From: Shimia sagamensis
Lineage (GTDB): Bacteria > Pseudomonadota > Alphaproteobacteria > Rhodobacterales > Rhodobacteraceae
Assembly (NCBI RefSeq): GCF_900182745.1
Contig: NZ_FXTY01000006.1
Coordinates: 186,001-250,000, forward strand
Length of the DNA stretch: 64,000 nt
Direction: 5' to 3'
In this document: positions 46,232 to 55,781 of the stretch, one piece after another
Layout of the letters: every line of letters begins with the position of its first letter
Numbering within the stretch: position 1 is the first letter of the stretch
Position numbers and translations under genes: made by a program
Notes under the pieces: model-generated
Database searches by the model: none
What the model was told of the DNA's origin: nothing
What the model saw: the letters and a program-made list of their open reading frames with translations, nothing else

Positions 46232-47073
46232 CGAAAGCGCGCCCCAACACGCCGCGTCGCCACACACCACCAGTCAGGATGGAGGCGGCGCATCATCTCT
46301 AACGCTTCATCGCGTTCTGAAGCGTTTTTATAGATCGCAAAACACGTCGCCCCCGACCCGGACATCCGTGCCAATGCGCACCCATTGGTCTGTGACAGCT
46401 CAGATAAAACCAGCCCGATCACAGGCTGCAAACCAACCGCCGCCTTCTGCATGTCATTCCGCTGGTCTGCGAGCCATTTGATCACTCCATCAAAGGCCTG
46501 CCAATTTGGGAAAGGGCAGCCCATCAATGGGTTATCCCTCTCGCCCATCTCGTCAAACACCCGAGGTGTCGAAACAGACACCCGCGGGTTCACAAGCAGC
46601 ATCGACCAGTCCGGCGGCGTATCCAATCGGTCAATTTCTTCCCCAATACCTCGCATACGGACAAGCTCCGGCTCCATGCACACCGGCACATCCGCCCCCA
46701 AGGAAGAAAGTGTTTCTCGGTCAGGCAACGGAAGATCGTACAAGGCACAAAGCGCTCGAATTGCTGCTGCCCCGTCAGACGATCCTCCGCCAATGCCTGC
46801 CATTGCTGGCAGTGACTTTGTCAGCGTGATCTTTGCGGAAACGCCGAGCAGTTCCGCTGCGCGGATCACCAAGTTGCTGCGGTCAGCGGGGACACCAGCT
46901 GCCATGGCCCCAACCACGATCAAGCTGGTTTCCCGCGCCCTCTCCACTGTCAAGCGATCCCCAACGTCGGTCAGCATCACCAACGAATCCAATTGGTGGT
47001 AGCCGTCAGCCCGTCGCCCAGTCACATGTAATGTCAGGTTGATCTTGGCGGGCGCGAAAGCCTCAATTGCCAT
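46228..47073 (-). CDS. ispE: 4-diphosphocytidyl-2-C-methyl-D-erythritol kinase
   Basis: A 281-residue GHMP kinase of the MEP isoprenoid pathway. The ATP loop PAMAGIGGGSSDGAAAIRAL, the N-terminal FAPAKINLTLHVTGRRADGY and the C-terminal MSGSGATCFAIY motif are clear. It supplies precursors for the prenyl synthase encoded opposite. The start overlaps the end of the TPR gene by 11 bases, so it is translated from the same transcript. Confidence 0.96.
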   Translation of the reverse strand: MAIEAFAPAKINLTLHVTGRRADGYHQLDSLVMLTDVGDRLTVERARETSLIVVGAMAAGVPADRSNLVIRAAELLGVSAKITLTKSLPAMAGIGGGSSDGAAAIRALCALYDLPLPDRETLSSLGADVPVCMEPELVRMRGIGEEIDRLDTPPDWSMLLVNPRVSVSTPRVFDEMGERDNPLMGCPFPNWQAFDGVIKWLADQRNDMQKAAVGLQPVIGLVLSELSQTNGCALARMSGSGATCFAIYKNASERDEALEMMRRLHPDWWCVATRRVGARFR

Positions 47074-48769
47074 CCGTCGCCGTCAAAGGCTCTGCGCCTT
47101 CTTCCTCAAGAACCGCGTCCAAGCCCACTTCAAGCTTGCGCCGAATGCGATCGGGCTTAGCCTCTTCTGCGGTTTCTTCATCCACAAAGCTCAACGCACG
47201 CCGCCATTGAAACTGCGCTTCTAACTCACGCCCAACTGCCCAATACACATCACCAAGATGGTCTGTCACAACTGGATCAACAGGCATAAGTTCACTGGCA
47301 CGCTCCATTGGCCCAACCGCTTCCTCGTACCGGCCCATGCGGAACAGCACCCAAGCGAGGCTGTCGACAATATAGCCACTGTCAGGACGTGCCGCGACGG
47401 CACGCTCAATCATGCTCAACGCCTCATCCAGCTTGATCTGTTTCTCGACCAACGAATAACCAAGGTAGTTCAGCACTTGGGGTTGCTCAGGGTTTAGCTC
47501 CAATGCCTTGCGGAAATCGGCTTCTGCGGCTTCCCAGTTTCCCAAGCGCTCATGGCTGATTGCGCGCGCATAGAACAAGAACCACTGGCGCATCTCTAAA
47601 ACATCATAGAGCCCAATGGCCGTGTCATACGAAGTGATCGCACCCTCAAAGTTCTTCTCCTGGCGTCGTAAATCTCCCAAGGCCGTATGTGCGTATGGCA
47701 AGTCTGATTGACTTCGGGTCAGAGATTCCAAAACCTCCATTGCCGCCTCGATCTTCCCAGCCTCCCTTAAAGCCTCCGCACGCCCCAACTCGGCCGCGTG
47801 AAACGACGGATCGTCTGCGGGCACTTTCTGGTATGTTTGAGAGGCCAGTTCGTAGCGCCCCAACGTTTCCAACAACTCCGCGGTCAACAACAGGGCTTCT
47901 GTATGATCTGGTCTCAAGTACTCTGCCAACCTTGCGTAGAGCAATGTGTAGTCCGCATTGGCCTCATTTCTCAGTGCATTTGCTATGGAAAAATATACCT
48001 CCGCAATCCCGTCAGCAGCTGAACCAACATGTGTAAACGGCACTGCGTCGCCAGCAACAAGACGTTCACGCAGCATTCGCAACTCAGGATCAAGATCAGC
48101 ACCAAACGCATCATCCAAGCGCTTAATCGCATCTTCGTTGCGCTCTAACTGCGAGAGAATTTCCACCTCGCTCACAACACCACGCCTGGTGGATTGCATA
48201 CCGTTCATGGCACCTTCAACGAATATCTCAAGTGCACCCTCAAAGTCCCCGACTGACGCTAACGCCAGTGCTTTGTGGTAGGCGGCAAACCCGCCGAGGC
48301 CTTGTTCCTTGGACACATCATCAAAGGCGGCCAACGCTTCTGACATGGCACCACGGCCAATCTGCGCCCATGCTTTCATCAACCCGTCAACCAGCGGCCC
48401 AACGCCCGCCCCATCAAGGCGCTCGATCAATTCACCGTAGTTTTCGTCTTCAACCAAACCTGCGGTAATCGCCATCTCAGCAATTTGGCTTTGGTGACCG
48501 TCTGCATCCATCTTACGGGCAATAGGCATAGCGCGATCGATTTGCCCTAACGACAAAAACGCCAACACGGCGTTTTCCTGAAGCACAGGGTTACTAGGGT
48601 CTTTGGTCAAAGCGTCACTATAGTACCATGCTGCCGCCGCGTAGTCAGAGCCGTAACTTGCCTGGCGTGCAGCCAAGTAGGCTCCTGCCATCCCATCGGC
48701 ATGCACGGGCAACGCCGCTGCTGCCAAGAGCGCAGAAATCGCAACTGTTTTAAGAAATTGACCGGCCAC
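47063..48769 (-). CDS. Tetratricopeptide repeat protein
   Basis: A 568-residue exported protein. The signal peptide covers about 1-24 (ends PVHA). At least ten TPR-like helix pairs fill the rest, for example AYLAARQASYGSDYAAAAWYY and the run QVLNYLGYSLVEKQ to SLAWVLFRMGRYEEAV. It is likely a periplasmic or membrane-associated scaffold; the partner is unknown. It lies between ETF-QO and ispE on the same strand, overlapping ispE. Confidence 0.9.
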   Translation of the reverse strand: MAGQFLKTVAISALLAAAALPVHADGMAGAYLAARQASYGSDYAAAAWYYSDALTKDPSNPVLQENAVLAFLSLGQIDRAMPIARKMDADGHQSQIAEMAITAGLVEDENYGELIERLDGAGVGPLVDGLMKAWAQIGRGAMSEALAAFDDVSKEQGLGGFAAYHKALALASVGDFEGALEIFVEGAMNGMQSTRRGVVSEVEILSQLERNEDAIKRLDDAFGADLDPELRMLRERLVAGDAVPFTHVGSAADGIAEVYFSIANALRNEANADYTLLYARLAEYLRPDHTEALLLTAELLETLGRYELASQTYQKVPADDPSFHAAELGRAEALREAGKIEAAMEVLESLTRSQSDLPYAHTALGDLRRQEKNFEGAITSYDTAIGLYDVLEMRQWFLFYARAISHERLGNWEAAEADFRKALELNPEQPQVLNYLGYSLVEKQIKLDEALSMIERAVAARPDSGYIVDSLAWVLFRMGRYEEAVGPMERASELMPVDPVVTDHLGDVYWAVGRELEAQFQWRRALSFVDEETAEEAKPDRIRRKLEVGLDAVLEEEGAEPLTATDGN

Positions 48770-48827
48770 GTGAGACTCCCATGCACTGACTTCGGATCAA
48801 AGGTAGTCGGGGGGCTGCCAACACGCA

Positions 48828-48853
48828 ATGGGGCGACCCACTGGCCGCCCCAT
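48828..48853. other. Hairpin between ETF-QO and the TPR gene
   Basis: ATGGGGCG and CGCCCCAT pair over 8 bp, extended inside by CC/GG. On the minus strand no T-tract follows, so it is not a classic terminator; it could be an intercistronic processing or stabilising hairpin. Confidence 0.45.
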
Positions 48854-48881
48854 GTTTTGGTAAAATTTCCGGGTGTTACGA

Positions 48882-50531
48882 TCACATATTCGGGTAGTTT
48901 GGCCCGTCCCCGCCCTGTGGCGTCACCCATGTGATGTTCTGGCTCGGGTCCTTAATATCACATGTCTTGCAGTGTACGCAGTTCTGAAAGTTCATAACAA
49001 ACCGCGTGTCTTTGCCTTCTTCCTCGACAACTTCGTAAACACCCGCTGGGCAGTACCGCTGTGCAGGCTCTGCAAACTTCGGCAGGTTCACCGCAAGAGG
49101 CACATTCTCATCCGCTAGCCGCAAATGACATGGTTGGCTCTCTTCGTGGTTGGTCATCGAAAAGCTGACATTAGTCAAACGATCAAAGGACAGCTTTCCA
49201 TCGGGCTTCGGATAGTCGATTGGCTTGTGTTTGCTTGCTTCTTCGGTGGCCTCAGCATCATTCTTGCCGTGCTTCACCGTGCCAAACAGAGAAAAGCCCA
49301 GCGTGTTGGTCCACATATCCAAACCGCCCAGCATCAAAGACGCCGTCAAGCCCCACTTGGACCAGATCGGTTTTACATTGCGCACCTTTTTGAGATCTTT
49401 GCCAATTTCACCACTACGCACGTCGATTTCATAGTCGCTTAGCTCATCACCAGAACGGTCTGCCTTGATCGCGCCAAAGGCCGCCTCAGCTGCCGCCTTG
49501 CCAGAAAGCATCGCGTTGTGGTTGCCCTTGATACGCGGCACGTTGACCATACCCACCGAACATCCCAACAGTGCAACGCCCGGCGCCACCATCTTCGGCA
49601 TCGACTGGTATCCGCCCTCTGAGATCGCCCGCGCGCCATAGGCTACACGCTTGCCGCCTTCTAACAGATCGGCAATCTTCGGGTGATGCTTAAAGCGTTG
49701 GAACTCCATGTAAGGGAAAAGGTGCGGATTTTTGTAGTTCAGGTGCACAACAAAACCAACGAACACTTGGTTGTTCTCCAGGTGGTAAATAAAAGAGCCA
49801 CCGCCCGCGTTACTGCCAAGCGGCCACCCCATGGTGTGGGTCACTTCACCCTCGTTGTGCTTGGCCGGATCGACTTCCCAGATCTCTTTCATGCCAAGGC
49901 CAAATTTCTGCGGCTCTTTGCCGTCCTGAAGATTGTACTTGGCAATCACCTCTTTGGCGAGCGAGCCACGCACGCCTTCTGACAGGAACACATATTTACC
50001 ATGCAATTCCATACCTGGCTCGGTGTTCGGGCCGAAGGAGCCATCTTCTTCCAAACCAAATACACCCGCAACAACACCTTTAACCTCGCCATTGTCGCCA
50101 TAAACCAGCTCGGAACATGCCATGCCCGGAAAAATTTCCACGCCTAGCTCTTCGGCTTGCTCTGCCATCCAGCGACAGACATTACCCATGGAAACAATGT
50201 AGTTGCCATGGTTGTTCATCAAAGGCGGCATAGGGAAATTTGGCACACGGATTTCGCCTGCTTCGCCCAGCATATAGAAATTATCTTGCTTAACCGGAGT
50301 GTTAAGCGGTGCGCCTTTTTCCTTCCAGTCGGGCATCAAAGCATCTAAGCCGCATGGGTCAAGTACGGCGCCGGACAGGATATGTGCGCCAACCTCAGAG
50401 CCTTTTTCTAGAACCACGACATTCAGCTCCGAGTCCAATTGCTTCAGGCGGATCGCTGCTGATAGGCCTGCAGGACCTGCACCAACGATGACAACGTCAT
50501 ACTCCATGGCTTCGCGTTCGATTTCCGACAT
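48882..50531 (-). CDS. Electron transfer flavoprotein-ubiquinone oxidoreductase
   Basis: A 549-residue inner-membrane enzyme passing electrons from ETF (fed by acyl-CoA dehydrogenases) to ubiquinone. FAD motif VVIVGAGPAGLSAAI; [4Fe-4S] ligands in the C-terminal NCVHCKTCDIKDP with an earlier Cys in RYCPAGVYEV; FVGFVVHLNYKNP is the quinone-side motif. Length matches Rhodobacter ETF-QO. GGGAAG precedes the ATG; the much longer frame to 51110 runs through greA on the other strand and is rejected. It pairs functionally with the acyl-CoA dehydrogenase near 60 kb. Confidence 0.96.
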   Translation of the reverse strand: MSEIEREAMEYDVVIVGAGPAGLSAAIRLKQLDSELNVVVLEKGSEVGAHILSGAVLDPCGLDALMPDWKEKGAPLNTPVKQDNFYMLGEAGEIRVPNFPMPPLMNNHGNYIVSMGNVCRWMAEQAEELGVEIFPGMACSELVYGDNGEVKGVVAGVFGLEEDGSFGPNTEPGMELHGKYVFLSEGVRGSLAKEVIAKYNLQDGKEPQKFGLGMKEIWEVDPAKHNEGEVTHTMGWPLGSNAGGGSFIYHLENNQVFVGFVVHLNYKNPHLFPYMEFQRFKHHPKIADLLEGGKRVAYGARAISEGGYQSMPKMVAPGVALLGCSVGMVNVPRIKGNHNAMLSGKAAAEAAFGAIKADRSGDELSDYEIDVRSGEIGKDLKKVRNVKPIWSKWGLTASLMLGGLDMWTNTLGFSLFGTVKHGKNDAEATEEASKHKPIDYPKPDGKLSFDRLTNVSFSMTNHEESQPCHLRLADENVPLAVNLPKFAEPAQRYCPAGVYEVVEEEGKDTRFVMNFQNCVHCKTCDIKDPSQNITWVTPQGGDGPNYPNM

Positions 50532-50783
50532 TGGCTTCCCTTCCCGGATCGCTGGGTAATTATCTTTCGCATCTGCTAGCGCGACTATTATCATTCCGTC
50601 AATCGGAACCCCACGACATTTCGCCCCATTTGAGTATTTTTGCAGCAGTGCAGCATAATTCTTCTTGCATTGGCTTCCACTCTTGCATTTGAAAGCGGTC
50701 TCAGGGCACTCTGCCGAGCTAATACGTAATACAGACTGCCGCCCGACCCTTTTCGGCGGCCAATGACCAACGAGACCGCACCC

Positions 50784-51254
50784 ATGGAAAAAATACCAAT
50801 GACCCGCGCCGGCCACACGGCGCTTGAAGCGGAATTGAAGCAGTTGAAAACGGTGGAGCGTCCCGCGATCATCGAGGCGATTGCCTCTGCTCGCGAGCTT
50901 GGCGACCTTAAAGAAAACGCCGAATACCATTCCGCTCGCGAAAAGCAGGGCTTCATCGAAGGCCGTGTCAAAGAGCTTGAAGCGGTGATTGGTCTGGCGG
51001 AAGTGATCGATCCTGCAACTCTGTCTGGCACGATCAAATTTGGCGCAACGGTAACTCTGGTCGATGAAGATACCGACGAAGAAAAAACATGGCAGATTGT
51101 TGGTGAACACGAAGCCAACGTTGAAAAAGGCTTGCTCAACATCAAGTCACCTATCGCCCGCGCCTTGATTGGCAAAGAGGAAGGCGACAGCGTTGAAGTT
51201 CGCACCCCAGGCGGCCAAAAAGGTTACGAAGTTCTAAGTATTTCTTTTCAGTGA
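50784..51254 (+). CDS. greA: Transcription elongation factor GreA
   Basis: A 156-residue factor that rescues backtracked RNA polymerase. The N-terminal coiled coil (about 8-75, with [17 protein letters not shown] holding the acidic tip) and the C-terminal FKBP-like domain ([18 protein letters not shown]) are complete. [11 protein letters not shown] is the usual family start; an in-frame ATG at 50763 would add seven residues. The stop overlaps the GTG of the next gene by four bases. Confidence 0.96.
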   Translation: MEKIPMTRAGHTALEAELKQLKTVERPAIIEAIASARELGDLKENAEYHSAREKQGFIEGRVKELEAVIGLAEVIDPATLSGTIKFGATVTLVDEDTDEEKTWQIVGEHEANVEKGLLNIKSPIARALIGKEEGDSVEVRTPGGQKGYEVLSISFQ

Positions 51255-52303
51255 ATCAGATAGTTAAGATGCGGCCTCGCATGAAAGATGACACAGACTC
51301 CCAGCCAACCCCGCTGGGAATTTATGACAAACCAAACGGGCCCAAAGTCACCTCGATTGAAGTGATTGCGGTTGGCCTAAGCTTTGTTTGGCTTGTCGGC
51401 TCTGTCGTGTTTTTCTTAGTGCTGGAACATAACCCCGTTGACGGCGCAAGCGGCCTTCAGTTCCTCATGACCCTTTTGGCTGTCTTCATGCCGGTAGCAA
51501 TGATCTGGGTGGCGGCCACTGCGGCACGGTCGTCTCGGGTGATGCGCGAAGAAAGTGCGCGCCTTCAGGCCGCGATCGACGCGATGCGTCGGACCTACGT
51601 AAACCAAGCGCAAGGTGTTCAGGCACAGCAAGGCGTCGAACCATCTGTTGCCAAGAAGCTGGACGAGATTGCTGCTGCAACGCGCAAGACGGAAACCGCT
51701 CTGGCCACATTCTCTTCCAACCGCGAGCGAGATGACAGCATCCGGAAACCCGCAGAACTCGAAACTCCGGCAGATGACCTGGCGGATCAAGGCACATTGG
51801 CTTTGGGGACTCCAGCCGAAGAGCTATCGCCACCCCTGCCTCGGACGGATTTCATCCAAGCGTTGAACTTCCCGGAAAATGCAGACGACGCAGAGGGCTT
51901 TACGGCTCTGCGTAAAGCGTTGCGAGATCGGCAATCAGCACAACTTATTCAAGCAAGCCAGGACGTTCTCACACTGTTGAGTCAAGATGGCATCTATATG
52001 GATGACCTACGCCCTGACCTGGCACGCCCGGAAATCTGGCGTCGTTTTGCGGCAGGCGAACGTGGCAAGCCAATTGCTGCGCTTGGGGGCGTGCGAGACC
52101 GCAGTTCTCTGGCCTTGGCCGCTGGTCGCATGAAACAAGATCCGATCTTTAGAGACGCCGCGCATCACTTCCTACGCCGGTTCGACAAGTGCTTTGTCGA
52201 ATTTGAGGAAACCGCATCAGATGCGGATATTGCCGCACTCTCGGAAACCCGAACGGCCCGCGCCTTTATGTTGCTTGGACGGGTTGCTGGTATCTTTGAT
52301 TAA
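51251..52303 (+). CDS. Membrane protein with two N-terminal helices, coupled to greA
   Basis: A 350-residue protein seen in Roseobacter genomes. Two hydrophobic helices (about 40-61 and 69-90) are followed by a coiled-coil-like segment (about 95-160), an acidic linker and a helical C-terminal domain (about 205-350) with [29 protein letters not shown]. No function is known. GTG in the GTGA overlap with greA is the coupled start; ATG at 51269 or 51281 is possible, since no ribosome site stands out. Confidence 0.75.
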   Translation: MNQIVKMRPRMKDDTDSQPTPLGIYDKPNGPKVTSIEVIAVGLSFVWLVGSVVFFLVLEHNPVDGASGLQFLMTLLAVFMPVAMIWVAATAARSSRVMREESARLQAAIDAMRRTYVNQAQGVQAQQGVEPSVAKKLDEIAAATRKTETALATFSSNRERDDSIRKPAELETPADDLADQGTLALGTPAEELSPPLPRTDFIQALNFPENADDAEGFTALRKALRDRQSAQLIQASQDVLTLLSQDGIYMDDLRPDLARPEIWRRFAAGERGKPIAALGGVRDRSSLALAAGRMKQDPIFRDAAHHFLRRFDKCFVEFEETASDADIAALSETRTARAFMLLGRVAGIFD

Positions 52304-52339
52304 ACAAAAAGAGCGCTCGAGGGAGCGCCCTTTTTGTTT
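52302..52339. terminator. Bidirectional terminator between the greA operon and moeA
   Basis: AAACAAAAAG/CTTTTTGTTT (10 bp) and GCGCTC/GAGCGC (6 bp) pair around a GAGG loop, with T-tracts on both strands. It overlaps the moeA stop codon by two bases and serves both converging units. Confidence 0.9.
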
Positions 52340-53609
52340 ACAGACCGAAGGCCGAATAGGGGTAATAGAGCACCGTCGTACCTTCTTGGACATCAATCGC
52401 CTCATCTGGCAGTTCCACCAACCCCTCGGCCCAGCTCAACCCACTGATCCGGCCAGATCCTTCTGACCTAAACACCTCAGCGCATCCATCGCGTAGCCTT
52501 GCGCGCAAATACTCACGGCGCCCCGCCTTTTTGGATTTGGCAAACGCCGCAGGAACCTCAAGCCCAACCGGATCACGCCAACCAGCCCCACCGAGCGCGT
52601 CCATTGCAGGCTTGGCGAAGATTAGTGTACACACTTTTGCCGCCACAGGATTGCCAGGCAATCCAAAGACCGGCGTATTGGCCCACATCCCCAAGGCCAG
52701 AGGGCGACCGGGTTTCACAGCCAACCGCCACAGGGTCATTGAGCCGGTCTCGTTGAGCAATGCCGACATATGGTCCTCGTCACCCGCGGATGCGCCGCCA
52801 GACGTCAAAACTAAATCAGAGCGATTTGCAGCCTCGTCCAGGAAGCCCTTTAACGCGTCTCGATCATCGGGAGCACGCCCCATGTCCACAGGGTCAAATC
52901 CAAACTGAGCGATCATCGCCAATAACATTGGCCGATTTGCATCAAAAATTTGATCCGGGCGGGCTTCAGCCCCGGGTTCCGCCAACTCGTCTCCCGTTGA
53001 AACGACGGCAACACGCAAGCGCCTAAATACGCTGAGGTGTGAAGCACCCGTGGCGGCCGCCAGCGCAAGGTCCGCAGGAATAACCCGCCGCCCCCTTGCA
53101 AAGATGACCTCGCCGGCCGCCACGTCCTCCCCAGAACACCGGGTGTTACTTCCTTTTTTGAGCGGTCCGTGGAAAGCAATCGCACTGCCATCAGTGGCCA
53201 CATCTTCCTGAAGAATAACGGTATCAACCCCCTCGGGGATTGTCGCACCAGTGAGGATCCGCACGGCGTGACCCGCAGGCACTGCCCCCTGAAAAGGTGC
53301 TCCAGCAGCAGAACGTCCCTCAACCAACGGGACGTTTTGGGGTCCTTCCACAATGTCGTCATGCCGCAGCCCGTATCCGTCCACTGCGGAATTTGGCAAT
53401 GGTGGATTGGAACGCTGAGCAGATACATCCTCAGAAAGAATGCGCCCACATGCCTGCGCGAGAGGCAACCGTTCTGTACCTACGCACACGTGCAAACGCT
53501 TCTTAAGGAGCGCCAACGCCTCAGCTACGGGGGTCCAATGTGTGTCCGCAGGCAACGAAAAACAATTGTTCTTCAGTGGTGGCGGCACCAATTCTGTTTG
53601 CTTAGACAC
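52338..53609 (-). CDS. moeA: Molybdopterin molybdenumtransferase
   Basis: A 423-residue enzyme inserting molybdate into adenylated molybdopterin. Motifs: ANPPLPNSAVDGYG-like NPPLPNSAVDGYGLR (about 69-83), ILTGATIPEGVD, VVSTGDELAEPG, LTSGGASAGDEDHM and GLPGNPVAAKV. The four-domain layout and length are normal. It is followed by mobB, mobA and fdhD upstream in the same strand order fdhD-mobA-mobB-moeA, a molybdenum cofactor operon probably serving formate dehydrogenase. Confidence 0.96.
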   Translation of the reverse strand: MSKQTELVPPPLKNNCFSLPADTHWTPVAEALALLKKRLHVCVGTERLPLAQACGRILSEDVSAQRSNPPLPNSAVDGYGLRHDDIVEGPQNVPLVEGRSAAGAPFQGAVPAGHAVRILTGATIPEGVDTVILQEDVATDGSAIAFHGPLKKGSNTRCSGEDVAAGEVIFARGRRVIPADLALAAATGASHLSVFRRLRVAVVSTGDELAEPGAEARPDQIFDANRPMLLAMIAQFGFDPVDMGRAPDDRDALKGFLDEAANRSDLVLTSGGASAGDEDHMSALLNETGSMTLWRLAVKPGRPLALGMWANTPVFGLPGNPVAAKVCTLIFAKPAMDALGGAGWRDPVGLEVPAAFAKSKKAGRREYLRARLRDGCAEVFRSEGSGRISGLSWAEGLVELPDEAIDVQEGTTVLYYPYSAFGL

Positions 53610-53629
53610 ATTGCCCTCCCTCTGTCATG

Positions 53630-54127
53630 TTATGCGGACATATCCAGATCGGACAGAATGAAATCGGCAATCGCCTTTGTGTCATTCAAATCAAAGACCG
53701 GCTTTTCACAGCACAATGAAACATCGCTGGCGATGGCGCGAATGGAAGGGTCTCCCGGAGAAATCAAAGCATTACCCGTTTCCAGCCGGTGCGCCTCGAC
53801 TTTTGGGTGCGCATCACGCTTGTAACCTTCGACCAAGACCAAATCGACATTGGAAAGCTTGCCAAGCAAATCTTCCAACGTGGGCTCATCTTCGTCACGA
53901 AGTTCATGCATCAGTGCCCAACGGCTTTTGCTCGCAAGTAGTACCTCACGTGCGCCAGCAACACGATGCCGGTGACTGTCCTTTCCGGGATGATCCACGT
54001 CGAAACTGTGGTGTGCGTGTTTGACGGTGGACACGCTGATGCCGCGTGCTGTGATTTCGGTCACCAAGCGCTCCATCAATCCTGTCTTACCCGAGTTCTT
54101 CCACCCGACAACGCCATAAACTTGCAT
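53630..54127 (-). CDS. mobB: Molybdopterin-guanine dinucleotide biosynthesis protein B
   Basis: A 165-residue GTP-binding adaptor for MobA. The Walker A loop GWKNSGKTGLMERL (8-21), KHAHHSFDVDHPGKDSHRH, and the Walker B-like VDLVLVEGYKRDAHPK are family signatures. It starts 2 bases after the mobA stop and precedes moeA by 20 bases. Confidence 0.95.
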   Translation of the reverse strand: MQVYGVVGWKNSGKTGLMERLVTEITARGISVSTVKHAHHSFDVDHPGKDSHRHRVAGAREVLLASKSRWALMHELRDEDEPTLEDLLGKLSNVDLVLVEGYKRDAHPKVEAHRLETGNALISPGDPSIRAIASDVSLCCEKPVFDLNDTKAIADFILSDLDMSA

Positions 54128-54129
54128 TG

Positions 54130-54750
54130 TTATTCTATCTCTCCAGCAATCCGGCGAGCCTCAGTGAGGTCTTCCGGCGTGTTCACATTAAAGAAGGGGT
54201 CTATCCCGCTTTGGACAAAGCTGGCTTGACCTGCATCATGTTTGTCGGTCCAGATCACAACTTTGCGCAGGCCGTTCTCCAGCGCGGCTCGCAGGTCGCT
54301 CCGCAATGCCACAGGCCAGAGGCCAAAAGTCGGTTGGCGCCACAGTTTGCCGCCCGGTTCCCCGGACGCTGCAAGCGCCAAAGGATGTGGCCCGCCTTCT
54401 GCCGCCAACAGCAGTTGCGGAACCAAATCACAGGGGAAAAACGGTGTGTCTGCCGCGGCTGTGACAATGGCATCTGCCCCCTGCTCCGCCGCCCAGTCCA
54501 AGCCTGCCAACACGCCTGCCAACGGCCCTGGAAACCCTGTCAAGGAATCCGGAATGACTGGCATATCGATATCTTCAAAACGCGCGGGGTCGCCATTGGC
54601 ATTAATCGCCAAACCAGCCACCTGCGGCTCCAAGCGCCCAATGACGTGCTGCAAAATTGTCTTACCACCTAAAGACAAACGCCCCTTGTCCCCCCCCCCC
54701 ATGCGGGTTGCTTTCCCGCCAGCCAATATTACGCCAAGAGGCTGTTTCAT
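54130..54750 (-). CDS. mobA: Molybdenum cofactor guanylyltransferase
   Basis: A 206-residue nucleotidyltransferase attaching GMP to molybdopterin. The loop LAGGKATRMGGGDKGRL (9-25) binds GTP; the Mg-binding DTPFFP motif (about 95-100) follows. The glycines of RMGGGDK are encoded by an uninterrupted run of eleven G (54690-54700), so polymerase slippage would shift the frame at codon ~18. In this sequence the frame is intact. The ATG overlaps the fdhD stop by four bases. Confidence 0.95.
   Translation of the reverse strand: MKQPLGVILAGGKATRMGGGDKGRLSLGGKTILQHVIGRLEPQVAGLAINANGDPARFEDIDMPVIPDSLTGFPGPLAGVLAGLDWAAEQGADAIVTAAADTPFFPCDLVPQLLLAAEGGPHPLALAASGEPGGKLWRQPTFGLWPVALRSDLRAALENGLRKVVIWTDKHDAGQASFVQSGIDPFFNVNTPEDLTEARRIAGEIE
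54690..54700 (-). repeat. G11 homopolymer in mobA
   Basis: Eleven consecutive C on the plus strand (G in the gene) within the codons for Met-Gly-Gly-Gly-Asp of the GTP-binding loop. It is a possible contingency tract. Confidence 0.95.
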
Positions 54751-55634
54751 TTACGAAATCCCCCTTTGCGGGCGTGTTTATTTGTCTCCACAGGCACGCT
54801 GGCTGGGTCAACATCGCGCACCAGGCGTTCTTCACCGCTGAGACAAACAAAGCGCTGGCCGCGCATGCGACCAATTACGGTCAAACCAACTTGCCGCGCG
54901 ATCTCCACGCCCCATGCTGTGAACCCAGATCTAGACGCCAAAACCGGTATGCCCATCAACGCACATTTGATCACCATCTCGGATGTCAAACGACCTGTGG
55001 TGTACATCAACTTGTCCGCCGCAGATACGCCGTGCTGAAACATCCAGCCGGAGATTTTATCCACCGCATTGTGACGCCCAACATCTTCCATGTAGACCAA
55101 CGGTCGCGCGCCTTGGCAAAGAACTGTTCCGTGGATGGCACCCGCTTCGAGGTATAAAGATGGGGTTCGATTTATTGTGTTGGCAAGCGTATACAGGTCG
55201 CTGGTTTTCACCTGTGTTTCTGGAAGTGTGACGCCGTCTAGACCTTCCATCATATCGCCAAAAACAGTCCCCACGGCACAACCCGACGTGCGGGTCTTTT
55301 TCTTCAGTTTTTCTTCGTGGTTGGTCTCAGTTTCGGTTCGTACAACAACCACTTCCAACTCTTCATCGTAGTCCACGCGGGTGACCATATCCCCATCCCG
55401 CAACATACCCTGATTTCGTAAGAAACCCACCGCAAGATACTCAGGATAGTCGCCAATTGTCATAGCCGTTACGATTTCCTGGCTGTTGAGGTAAATCGTC
55501 AGAGGCCGTTCTTCTACAACGGAAATTTCTGTTTCCTGCCCTAGATGATCGATACCGACAACCGCCCTAGTGAGCCGTGGGGCCTTGGGGTTAGGAGCGA
55601 TCAGATATTGTGCCAAATCCGGCGTGTCGGCCAT
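54747..55634 (-). CDS. fdhD: Formate dehydrogenase sulfurtransferase FdhD
   Basis: A 295-residue protein that sulfurates the molybdenum cofactor for formate dehydrogenase. Family motifs include DYPEYLAVGFL, YMEDVGRHNAVDKISGW, YTTGRLTSEMVIKCA and SRSGFTAWGVEIA. The sulfur-carrying loop reads RTSGCAVGT: Cys119 is present, but the second Cys of the E. coli-type CxxC is Gly. MADTPDLAQ is chosen for GGAG at 7 bases. First gene of the moco operon. Confidence 0.94.
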   Translation of the reverse strand: MADTPDLAQYLIAPNPKAPRLTRAVVGIDHLGQETEISVVEERPLTIYLNSQEIVTAMTIGDYPEYLAVGFLRNQGMLRDGDMVTRVDYDEELEVVVVRTETETNHEEKLKKKTRTSGCAVGTVFGDMMEGLDGVTLPETQVKTSDLYTLANTINRTPSLYLEAGAIHGTVLCQGARPLVYMEDVGRHNAVDKISGWMFQHGVSAADKLMYTTGRLTSEMVIKCALMGIPVLASRSGFTAWGVEIARQVGLTVIGRMRGQRFVCLSGEERLVRDVDPASVPVETNKHARKGGFRK

Positions 55635-55781
55635 GGAATGTCTCCGATAGTTTGCAGGCAACCTAGTGATGATTATTTGGCATTGCCACCATCAAAAACT
55701 TTGCTGCGACTTCGCGTCCAAAAACTTGCGCAGCTGCGCACAGTTCGTTACCCAAAAAAGGTGCATTTCAGCGAGGCTTTT

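Noticed and set aside
48882-51110. A 742-residue form of ETF-QO
   Set aside because: The added N terminus lies antisense to greA; a good ribosome site precedes MSEIEREAMEYD at 50531.
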